DNA of 64,000 nucleotides from Protula sp. h YS-2021. Its lineage: Eukaryota > Annelida > Polychaeta > Sabellida > Serpulidae. The DNA is taken from NCBI GenBank assembly GCA_949752745.1, contig OX457031.1, positions 55,108,803 to 55,172,802 of the forward strand. The letters are read 5' to 3'. The notes below the pieces were generated by a model. The model was not told where the DNA came from. It made no database searches and saw nothing but the letters and a program-made list of their open reading frames with translations. Shown one piece after another: positions 55,195 to 64,000 of the stretch (position 1 is its first letter; each line of letters starts with the position of its first letter). The position numbers were made by a program, and so were the translations under genes.

Positions 55195-56050
55195 GTTGAC
55201 AGAACTCATATTCTCCTTCAAGTTAATAACTGAGAAAGCGATAACTAGTGAAGATTACAATATACACCTACTCATGCTAGATATGAGTAAAGCTTTTGAC
55301 ACTATTAAATGTGATATACTCATAGATGAAAACTGAAAAGGGTATCAAATTTTCAAGTAATTTATCAAGGTAAAACCATATCTAGCTCACTGTCTGTTAA
55401 GTACCTGGGTGTAACATTAGACCAAGATCTCTCTGGAGAGTCAATGGCCATGCGAACCATAGCTAAAACTACATGCAGACTCAAATTTCTCTGTAGACAA
55501 CAAAGCTTTCTATCCCGAAAAATACGTCATAAATTGAGTTCTGCCCTCCTTTTATGCCATTTAGACTATTGCATTATCGCATGGTATCCATAAGCACCCC
55601 AAACCTTACACTCAAAGCCAAACTTAAACTCCAAACAACTCAAAATAAAATAGTTCGATTTATCCTTCAACTTCCAGCGCGATGTCATGTTGGTCAACCA
55701 CAACGAAATTCTTTGAGTTTACTAAATGTCACAGACAGAGTATGCCAACTTAGTCTTAATCATGTATTCAAAATAAGTCGTGGCCTGTCCCCTACCTACT
55801 TAACTGAGAAATTTGTTAAAACGTCGCATACACACGCCCATGTAACGAGCTAACGAACACAACTTTTATGTACCTCGTCTCCAAGGCATTGCTAAACAGT
55901 CGTTCTATTATCAGGGTGTTTTTCATTGGAACAATTTGCCAAATAATGTGAAAAGCCAGTCGAGTCTCCAGTCTTTTAAAAAAAAACTAAAAGTATTTTT
56001 AGCTAATAGAAGTCTTAGTCGCGAAAACAATGCTTTTGTGGTCTAGATCA
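55195..56050 (+). mobile_element. Decayed LINE reverse transcriptase fragment
   Basis: Over several frames: ITSEDYNIHLLMLDMSKAFD (RT palm block with the catalytic Asp), then a large deletion, VKYLGVTLDQDLS, FLSRKIRHKLSSALLL, and a C-terminal WNNLPNNVKSQSSLQSFKKK. This order fits Jockey/CR1/RTEX-type non-LTR elements. The YxDD block is missing and stops break the frame (for example TGA near 55336 and TAA near 55590). A dead 5'-truncated copy. Confidence 0.75.
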
Positions 56051-56379
56051 TGTTTCTTTTAGCATATATTTCATATCCTACAGTATTATTATCACAAAGT
56101 ATTTCTTACTATTTCTAGTCAATTTGTTTAATACTTATGCGTTCACAAATACTAGTTGTACTTGAAAGGACCGCATTGGAAATAAAAGCCTGACGCTTTA
56201 ATGGGTTATCCTTGGTTCGTTCAACATTATTATGTGCTCACATTGTATTAACATGTTATGGTATGCACTTATTCCCACTTGGCATTGAAAATGCCAAATG
56301 GGGATGGATTGCCTCGAAATCTTCACCTATTTTTTTTTCTCGCTTTTTTAAAATTTTTTTTCTTCTTCCGCCGAATCGG

Positions 56380-56730
56380 TTTCCAGACATCTCCTCCAAG
56401 ACCGGTGAAGCTAGACCAACCAAACTTGGAACATATATGGAGGGTCATCTGAAGTGGTGCACCTGATAAAAATTTTTGACCTTGACCTTACTGGTCAAAT
56501 CGCGAAAAAGGTCAGAAGGTTTTCAGGCAATTACTGCAAGGCCGTTGAAGCTAGAACAGCCAAACTTGGCACATATATAAAGGGCAATGTGATCTGAAGC
56601 AAAAGATAAAAAATTTTGACCTTGACCATGACCTTGAAATCGCGAGAAACGATGAGTTATCTCGAAAACGGCAAGAGATAGAGCAATTTTGACCTCATTT
56701 TCGACCTCCACCCCCTATACGACTATAGGT
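56380..56730 (+). repeat. Dispersed repeat interrupted by the hAT element (left part)
   Basis: CAGACATCTCCTCCAAGACC, AGCCAAACTTGGCACATATA and TGACCTTGACC units. It continues at 57576-57780 after the hAT insertion, where the first two units recur. Confidence 0.65.
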
Positions 56731-57575
56731 CAGGGTTGGCAAGTTTCTACCGAAGTGGGTAAATACCATGGTAATTACCGGGTAAAAACCCGGACGGTAA
56801 AAAAGGTTTTTACCATGGGGTTTCTACCATGGAGTTGGCGGCGCTTATTTCTCAGATCTTTGCACACAAACTTGTGTACTGTTGGTAATTATCTTTCATG
56901 CAATTCATATCCACCACCACTGTTTACTTTACTCACGTGAAGCCACATCCCTTTGTCAAATATTTCTTCTTATGTATGCTGTGCAGTTGCTCTTATGCAA
57001 TGGTCTTGTGATATTAACGAACAGACTATTTATGTAAGAAGTAATACCTGACAAAGGGATGTGTTTTCCCTGGAGTAATCGGTAAACATCAGCGCGATAC
57101 TACTTTGATGTTAGAAATGGTCACATCCGTTTGTTAGTTAAACATCTTAAGAGGGTCTATATAATACATGATTTTTGTGAAATCAAAAGTATTGTATTTT
57201 GAGGCTTCTAAACACAGTTAAGCTTTTGAATGTATTTAGTGGAAATTAAATAAATTTAGAAAACGTTAAAAATAAATTTCAACATGAATAACGGTGGCAG
57301 ACCAAGGGATTCAGTATGGCAACATTTTACTCAATTCACAAAGGATACCAAAGTCTATGCTAAATGTCACAGGTGTGGAAATACACAATTAGCAAAGGCC
57401 GGTCGCTTAAAGCTCCATCATAGTAAATGCGCCGCAGCTCATATGGATATTAAGGGGGTTTCTACCCTATTTCTACCATTTCTACCGGGTAAAAACCCTT
57501 TTTCCCGGGTTATTACCCTAGTTTTTACCCACGGTAGGGGAAAAAGGGTTTCTACCTGGTAGAAACCCAACCCTG
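56731..57575. mobile_element. hAT element, internally deleted, with 8 bp target duplication
   Basis: 845 bp. It begins CAGGGTTGGCAAGTTTCTAC and ends with the complement of CAGGGTTGGGTTTCTACC. The flanking CTATAGGT (56723-56730 and 57576-57583) is a perfect 8 bp duplication, the hAT hallmark. The inner ends have repeated GGTAAAAACCC/GGGTTTTTACC motifs. It encodes only a BED finger, with no hAT catalytic or dimerisation domain, so it is non-autonomous. Confidence 0.88.
57284..57562 (+). CDS. BED-type zinc-finger ORF inside the hAT element
   Basis: 92 codons. Residues 6-51 form a BED finger: DSVWQHF aromatic pair, AKCHRC (C-x2-C), then LKLHHSKC (H-x3/4-C). BED fingers are the N-terminal DNA-binding domain of hAT transposases. 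After residue ~60 the frame runs into terminal-repeat sequence, so the protein is a stand-alone BED domain. It may bind hAT ends without catalysis, acting as a repressor or titrating factor, but that is inference. Confidence 0.7.
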   Translation: MNNGGRPRDSVWQHFTQFTKDTKVYAKCHRCGNTQLAKAGRLKLHHSKCAAAHMDIKGVSTLFLPFLPGKNPFSRVITLVFTHGRGKRVSTW

Positions 57576-57790
57576 CTATAGGTAAGGTATAACTTCCGGT
57601 GTCCTTGCCCTCCAGGCCACTTTCGAGCCCCAAACCGGAAGTTGGCCCTTATCTCGAAAACGGTAAGAGATAGAGCAATCAGTTTCCAGACATCTCCTCC
57701 AAGACCGTTGAAGCTAGACCAGCCAAACTTGGCACATGAATAGAGGTCATCTGAAGTGGTACACCTATAAAAATTTTTTACCTTGACATT
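57576..57790 (+). repeat. Dispersed repeat interrupted by the hAT element (right part)
   Basis: Continues the unit of 56380-56730 with CTCGAAAACGGTAAGAGATA and CCAGCCAAACTTGGCACATG. Confidence 0.6.
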
Positions 57791-58039
57791 ACCGGTATAG
57801 TTGGTAGTATTTAGGAGGATATTCTACATTCAGACATGTGAAAATTGCTAACAACTAGCAATATCATCTACGTTCCGTTTTAATTTATCATTCCTATTGG
57901 GTCTAATTCGCTGTGCGAATTTCGGTCTAGTTTTATGTTGAATTTACTGAATAAACAACAACAACATGATCTCAAAGAAGTATTATAATTAGATGAACTT
58001 TACCTGCTCAGTATTCTGCTAAGTAATATACAACTTAGC

Positions 58040-58960
58040 ATAAAAATCGGAAAAGTATATGGAACATTCTTTCAAGCACAATTGGCTCACCACAAGGAGA
58101 TGGAGCTTCAGCTATACTCTTCTTGACATACCTAGCCAATTCCATGAAAAGGCAACCTGGTTTTGTGTTCGACAATTACAGCAATCTTTATTTCCTGCCA
58201 GATCAACAATTTGCTGATGACATAAGTTACGGATCTACGCTTAAAAATGAAATAAATAGAATCGAAAACGAAACAACAAAATCACTCAAAGACAGAAATC
58301 TACAAATAAATGACAGCAAAACAGAAAAATACACTGTTTGCAACGGCGGTAGTATTGAGTGGAAAAGCTGTAAACTAGTAGGCAGTTTACTTGGAAAAGA
58401 AGAAGACATCAACAGAAGAAAAACACTAGCGAATAATGCTTTTAATAAACTAAAAACTGTATTAATCTCGAAACAACTAAATCTTCATGTAAGGATCCGC
58501 GCTTCAACGCATTAATCGAATCAATTTTCCTATACAACAGTGAAGTGTGGGGTCGCACTAAATGCCAAGAACATGAAATAGACATTTTTCACCGCAAACT
58601 CCTAAGAACTGTGTTATCCATCAGATATAGTGCTGGAAACTGGATAAGTAACGAAGAACTGTATAAAAAGACAAACCAAATACCGTGGCCAATTCTAATC
58701 AGAAAACGTCGCTGGAGTTTCTTTGGACACGCCTGCAGATTACCTGAAACTACACGTAGAGGTCTTAAAGAAGCAACTGAAAAGGTAAAAAGACCTCCAG
58801 AAAGACAAAAAAAACTACGTACCTGTCTACGATAAAACGTGATCTACAAAATAAAGGCATCTACTCAATCTCACAAGCCATTAACACAAAACCGAACTAA
58901 GTGGAGAGACTCTGTATAGAAACGCATAGAGCTTTGCTCTGTAAGCGTATCCCGACGACG
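58040..58960 (+). mobile_element. Second decayed LINE reverse transcriptase fragment
   Basis: GSPQGDGASAILFLTYLANS (RT block with S-P-Q-G), then QQFADDISYGSTLK (the FADD active site), then KLVGSLLGKEEDINRRK, ESIFLYNSEVWG and PWPILIRKRRWSFFGHACRL. The order and the FFGHACR segment fit RTE-like or craniofacial-development-protein-like reverse transcriptases. Frames change near 58515 and 58835. It is 5'-truncated and inactive. Confidence 0.78.
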
Positions 58961-60996
58961 ACGTTGTAATTGAGGTTAATCTATTCCATCATAATCTAGC
59001 TTCCTGGGTGCGCCTCCTTGTGGGTAAATCAGCAGAATGAGCACTATGTTATGAAACGTGTGGTGTAGCAGACAAAGATGTGTGCCTTATTAGGAAATCC
59101 CTTATATCGATTATCGTTCGTTCTTAAAAACGAGATTTCTTCTGTTTATTTGTAATACTCGTAAATAATACATATAGGAATGGATAATCAGCTCATTGAT
59201 TGTTCCAGTCTGGGTGAAGGTACTCATGCAGTCGTTTATGTTCTCCTGGTTACTATATTAATTTGAAGAAAACATGAGAACTATTTGTTTATATGCGTGA
59301 AATCAATGCAAAAAAGGGAAAATGGGTCAAATTCATTGAGTGGGTAGTAAGATGTTGCCATCAGTTTAGTCCCACTGGACCCTTTCTGTCTTCCTAGGCC
59401 AGAAAGGGTCACAGTTCCTGTAATAGAGATCGCCATTGATCTCAAATTTTGAAGCTCTGAATCTTTCGGTGCACGTTCCAGAACACCGAGGTTCGGACTA
59501 GCAAGCTTTTTCTTAAAAAGCACACTAAGAAATATCCTGGCGCATTATTTTCGACCTTGGCCAAACTACCAAATTTGAGTAAAGAGTGGTTTTGCAACTG
59601 TAGATTCATTGTTGTTGTGGGCGATAATGGGGGACTCTATATCCTGATCTAAAGAAAACATCCATTTTTCTCATTACAAAATTGTTATTTGACCATAAAG
59701 ATTATTTTATAAAATAACGCCATTGGCCCCAGTCGTGCGCCGAGATTGGCAAAATTGAGATCAATGACATGTTATATTGTACAAACTATGACTCTTGCTG
59801 GGGAGGAAGCAAGAGTCATCTAGGACTACCATCAGTTCGAAGGAATTAAAGCATTTTTCTCTCCGGAAATGTCAAGCATGAAGTATTGCTTCAAACCAAG
59901 CGCTCCTAGTTTCGGCGCAGTTACAAGTAGACGATTCATTGCTAAATTCTAGTTAATCTAACTATATCTCAATGGAGTAATATTATGCTTACATTCAAAA
60001 CCATATTTCCGGGGCTTACTGTCCAAACTGTACATCCGGAGTAGTCCTTCATGGCGCTTACCTCATGTTCTAAAGAGTTCGTAAATTTGTTTTGAACGGG
60101 CCTCAAGTTAATTCATGGCAAAGGTATTGATACTGAAGTTTATACCAGAGCAGGGGTTATTTCAAAGTCTGCCACATCATGACAGATAATGTCAGATATT
60201 TCCACTGATGTGGCAGAATCTTAACAATGCTACCATTGTTCCAAACCTCACAAGAATATTGCACGAATCTGCCGCCAGTCGTTTTCATGGCAGTTGTTTT
60301 TATAAGAAGTATACACGACTCATCGTATTCCGAAAGAAATATTTCTTGTGTTATTTCTTTTTGGTGATATGTTTTTAATGATATAATATTAGAAACATAT
60401 AACCAAAAAGAAACATCGCCATTTTGTCAACACAAACCGTAAAACAGTTGACCCATGTAACTATTTTTAATCCTTCAGGGTGACTTTAGCGGGCGATAGA
60501 AGTCAGTGCCGATGACAAGACCTTCCATGGTAATTCAAATACAACCGATTTGAGTCTGGGAAACACAGTATGGCGGGTACGACAACTTGTAATCGAATTT
60601 TGTGTTTTTTAAAGGATAACTTTTGATATAAAAGACTCCGAGTGCACACAAAGCAATGTCTTTTCCAAGACGTTTTATTCTTGTAATTCTGTCTTGTGAC
60701 ATAAGTATTCAAAGCATATTTCTTAAAATTTGCGCTGTTTTAGAAACGTATATAGTAATCAAAAGTGGTGCACAATTTTTAAATCCTTTTCCGTGTTTTA
60801 CCTTAAAGGTGTAATTGTGTGGCTTGTCCCATTCATATCACCGTGTGACTGTTATCGGTATTAATAATTTACATGTGATTACTACCAGCAACATTCCCTT
60901 CAATGCCGCCTTTTCGAATGAAAATATTACGTCTTTTGTATGGTATTTGGTACAGCATTGAAAAGCCCAATTAAAATATCGGTTCTTTGTTTCCAG
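58961..60996. other. Intergenic or upstream intron: no exon recognised
   Basis: Contains the inverted partner (59530-59700) of the repeat at 26160-26365, with a same-orientation piece (CTTTCTGTCTTCCTAGG) near 59380. There is also a hairpin-forming pair at 60354-60412 (TTTCTTTTTGGT ... ACCAAAAAGAAA). The promoter and 5' exons of the next gene were not found. Confidence 0.45.
59360..59705 (-). repeat. Dispersed repeat, inverted copy of 26160-26365
   Basis: TGGCGCATTATTTTCGACC, GTGGTTTTGCAACTGTAGAT, GGCGATAATGGGGGAC and AAATTGTTATTTGACC mirror the earlier copy. Both carry a stretch near CCAGTAGACCCTTTTTGTCTTCCTAGG. Confidence 0.6.
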
Positions 60997-63533
60997 GCCA
61001 GTTTCGCTATGGAGAAAACCAGAGGGGAGTACCCGGCATGCGCATGAGGCCCCCTCTGTTAGCAAATCCCCGGCCAGTGAGGCCGCGTGGGTTGGGTGGA
61101 AATAGACGGTTTCAGGGGCGGATTTTGCGTGTTCCGCGGCCTGAGCGTATTCCGAGAAGCAGCGATAGCTTAGAGCACGTAGACTGGGATGGAAACAATC
61201 CGACGCATCCCAATTCCCATGCGAATGTGCATGGATGTGAGCGTGGGTTGATACCGCCAGGCCGTACTGACCTACGAAGACCGTCTCCGGGCTTTCCCGA
61301 ACGCGAGGAACGACGGGAGCAAGATTCTAACCATGGATTTTCTTCGCATGAGGATATGAGCATGCGCAGACCGTCACGCGAGCAGTTACGCATGCGTGGA
61401 CGCGGGCGCCTTGTCCCGCCACGCGGATTGCTGCAGGGCCGTGGTCAAAGCCAAGGATTCCATCCAAACAGGGGGCCTCGCATGCCTGGGCCAGGGCGTG
61501 ATTTTCATTCCCGTGGCGAGTTACCAGAACCGGAACACGACTTCATCCAGCATGAGGATGCAGAAATGGGTGGACCGTATCGTGATTTCCCTTCTCAAAG
61601 ATTTCCCTCACCACAACAGCACGATGTGTCTGAACTTGACCACGACCTCTCTTCACGCGGTGAGTTACCTATGCGGCAAGACTTCAATGAAGACTTACGT
61701 GTGCCTGGACATAGACGGGTTATCCCTGCCCGTGGTGCCTTAAATATGCGTGGACCTCATGACCTTCATCCACACCAAGTACCACACATGCGTAGACCTC
61801 GGTACGGCTTGGGTTCGCGTGACGAACAGCATACGCGTGAACCTGGGGATAACTTTTCTCAACAGGAGGGACCGCATCTGCTCGAATCTGAATCTGAATT
61901 TCATCCACTTGAAAAACTGCAGAGATTTGACGCCGAGCACGACTTTTCACAAGACGAGGAACCACATATACGTGGACCGGAACACGACTTTGCTCTGCAT
62001 GAGGAACCACATATACGTGGACCAGACCACGAGTTTGAGCCACAGGAGGAACAACATATGCGCGGACCGGCGCGCGACTTTGCTCTGCTTGAGGAACAAC
62101 ATATGCGTGGACCGGAACACGACTCTGCTCCACATGGGGAACAACATATGGTTGGATCGGAGCACGACTTTAGCCCACACGAGGAAGCACATATGCGTGA
62201 GCCTAGGCGCCGCTTTGTTCCACATGAGGAACAACGTATGCGTGGACCAAGGAACGACTTTCATCGACACGAGGAACCACATATGCGCAGGCAAGGGCAA
62301 GGCCTTGGTCCAGGTGAGGAATCACATTTGAATGAACCTGACCACGACTTCGGTCAAGGTGAGGAACCACATATGTGTGGACCTGGGCACGGCTTTGGCC
62401 CACATGAGGAAACCAATATGCGTGGACCAAGGCGTAATTTTCGCCCAAATCAAAGAGCACATGCGCGTGGACTTGGGCGCGGCTTTGGTCCGTCTGATGG
62501 GCCACATATGCATGGACCTGGTTCGTTTGGCGGACCACATATGGGTGGACCTGAACAAAGCTTTGGACCGCCTGATGGGTCGCATATGCATGGATCTGGG
62601 TCGTCTGATGGACCATATCTGCATGAACCTGAGCACGAGTTTGATCCAGATGACGGGCCGGATGTATGTGACATTCCACCAGATGAAGATCCACATGAGG
62701 AAGCAAACATGGCTCAGGGTGAGGATGATTTCCCCATATTTAGACAACCATTGCTCGGACGGAAACCGGACTTTTTCCAACGAGCCACGCCCTTGCAGCA
62801 CGCTCGCGGGCGCATTTCCCGCCCAGGCGGGGCACCGCGAGTAAGTGAAGAACGACACGTTTTCCCTCCAGGCGATGAATCAGGTACAAGTGGAGACCAA
62901 GATGGTTTCCAACCAAGCGAAGAGTTACGTGATGAGGGAAACCAGGATTTATCACCAGGTGGTGGATGGCGTGGACGTAGAGACCAGGGAGTTTTTCCTG
63001 CACGCGGCTTGTCGCGTGGACGCGGAAATCAAGAGGTTTTCCCTCCACGCGGGATGTCACGTGGACGCGGAGGCCAGGACGTTTTCCCTCCACGCGGGAT
63101 GTCACGTGGACGGGGAGATCAGGGTGCTTTCCCTCCGCGCGGGATGTCACGTGGACGCGGAGACCAGGACGTTTTCGCTCCACGCGGGATGTCACGTGGA
63201 CGCGGAGACCGGGACGTTTTCCCTCCACGCGGGATGTCACGTGGACGCGGAGACCGGGACGTTTTCCCTCCCCGCGGGATATCACGTGGACGCGGAGACC
63301 GGGACGTTTTCCCTCCACGCGGGATGTCACGTGGACGCGGAGACCGGGGCGTGTTCACCCCACACAGTGTGTGGCAAGGGCGTGGAGATCTGGGCGTTTT
63401 GCCCCCAGGCGGAGGTTTAGGGGAACAGGATGGTGATCCGGATGCCCAGGACGCTGGGGATGAAGCTACCATGGATCGTGACGGAATCATGACAGTCGGC
63501 ATGAGAAGACACCCATTCATGGAATACTGCCAG
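60997..63533 (+). CDS. Large internal exon of an unidentified Arg/Gly/Pro/His-rich repeat protein
   Basis: 2537 bases, 845 codons plus two bases, open throughout. It has acceptor TTTGTTTCCAG at 60996 and donor CAG|GTACTT at 63533. An Arg/Gly/Pro-rich N-terminal part (RPVRPRGLGG) precedes array 1, about 61900-62680: ~17 units of 15 residues resembling HEEQHMRGPEHDFAP. A short acidic bridge follows. Array 2, about 62965-63400, has nine or ten nearly identical 15-residue units RGMSRGRGDRDVFPP. The RG/RGG content suggests an RNA-binding, low-complexity protein; GRGD repeats would suggest cell adhesion only if it were secreted, and no signal peptide is visible here. Frames on the other strand and phases are by-products of 45 bp repeats. 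I do not recognise the gene. Confidence 0.75.
62965..63400 (+). repeat. 45 bp coding minisatellite
   Basis: Nine to ten units with GCGGGATGTCACGTGGACGC and GGAGACCGGGACGTTTTCCC, the last few almost identical, pointing to recent expansion in the reading frame. Confidence 0.93.
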
Positions 63534-63944
63534 GTACTTCAATGTGCTTGTCATATAATTTTTATTGCTGAGTAAGTTATGTTTGATTGGCAGATTTCAA
63601 ATGTGTAAAGTGCACAATTGAGATTGTAATTTTCCTGAATGGTTGTTTTAATAGAAAATAAGAAGGTAAAGACTTAAAATCAGTGTTCTTAGATGGTGAT
63701 GTTGAGCATCCTTCCATCTGTGCAGTATGATAGCTCAATATTATACTCAGTATATTAAGAGCTCTATTTCGGCTTTTCGAAAATTGAAACAAAAAATTTA
63801 GAACCCTCTTTATCACCCTGTAGTTGTTTGTCGACTTGTTTCACTTGGCTGTGAGTACCATTTTAAAAAAAAAAAGCAAGAAAACTAAAACAACAACGTG
63901 GAAAATACACGGCGTCATCGTTTGACATTTGTTTCGGTTTCTAG
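63534..63944 (+). other. Intron of the repeat-protein gene
   Basis: 411 bases from GTACTT to TTTCTAG. AT-rich; nothing else seen. Confidence 0.55.
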
Positions 63945-64000
63945 ACGCAACCCCATAAATGTCGACTGCCCATTCCTGCCAACCCCCACACCCCTGCCAG
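63945..64000 (+). CDS. Probable next exon of the repeat-protein gene (cut by window end)
   Basis: Acceptor GGTTTCTAG at 63944 and an open phase-0 frame TQPHKCRLPIPANPHTPA to the window edge. The phase matches the donor at 63533. Pro-rich like the preceding exon. Confidence 0.5.

Noticed and set aside
62740..63420. Long frames on the minus strand and in a second plus phase
   Set aside because: Consequences of the 45 bp coding repeat. Splice sites and amino-acid repeat quality favour the 60997-63533 frame.

Overview
This is a eukaryotic, metazoan window. It has spliced genes with GT-AG introns, non-LTR retrotransposon and hAT remnants, Polinton/Maverick-type virus-like elements, and many micro- and minisatellites. 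The exact animal cannot be fixed by eye. The mix of repeats and the gene architecture suggest a marine invertebrate (lophotrochozoan or invertebrate deuterostome). This placement is an inference.

Region 1 (about 0.2-21.1 kb, minus strand) is one host gene. I reconstructed twelve coding exons by splice-site and phase matching, 644 codons with every junction in frame. They encode SH3, a proline- and Ser/Thr-rich linker, a WW domain, a further WW pair and a PH domain. This is the N-terminal architecture of the ARHGAP27/ARHGAP12/ARHGAP15 Rho GTPase-activating proteins. The RhoGAP domain would lie beyond the left edge. The introns are filled with minisatellites (22, 31 and 33 bp units), fold-back repeats and small hAT-like MITEs.

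Region 2 (about 22-29.2 kb) is repeat-rich and gene-free. It holds families of dispersed repeats with short palindromic ends and a ~158 bp tandem array.

Region 3 (29,225-36,809) is the most striking object. It is a 7.6 kb mobile element bounded by a perfect 6 bp target-site duplication (AAAACT), begins AG and ends CT, and has terminal inverted repeats of about 2.75-2.83 kb. It has only two intact genes, a C2H2 zinc-finger/acidic protein and a PC4-domain protein, transcribed towards each other. Each arm carries two tRNA-like genes, a dense array of CRE-type TGACGTCA sites, coordinated palindromes, a GTTGAACAT array and a TATA promoter. The left arm overlaps the first 16 codons of the zinc-finger gene. 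The element has no polymerase, integrase or capsid gene of its own.

Region 4 (37,708-49,288) is a decayed 11.6 kb Polinton/adintovirus-like element. It has a protein-primed-type PolB pseudogene, a PC4-domain gene, an adenain-like protease broken by an inverted duplication, capsid-like and integrase pseudogenes, and a compact cluster of small minus-strand ORFs. It shares the PC4 gene, a TTTCAGACGATTCT motif and a ~30 bp subterminal repeat with region 3. Region 3 therefore looks like a non-autonomous or satellite relative mobilised by this type of integrase.

Region 5 (49.3-60.9 kb) has long microsatellites, two LINE reverse-transcriptase remnants and an 845 bp hAT derivative. The hAT derivative has a perfect 8 bp TSD and keeps only a BED zinc finger. 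Region 6 (60,997 to the end, plus strand) is a large exon of an unidentified gene made of two arrays of 15-residue repeats, with a probable next exon at the window edge.
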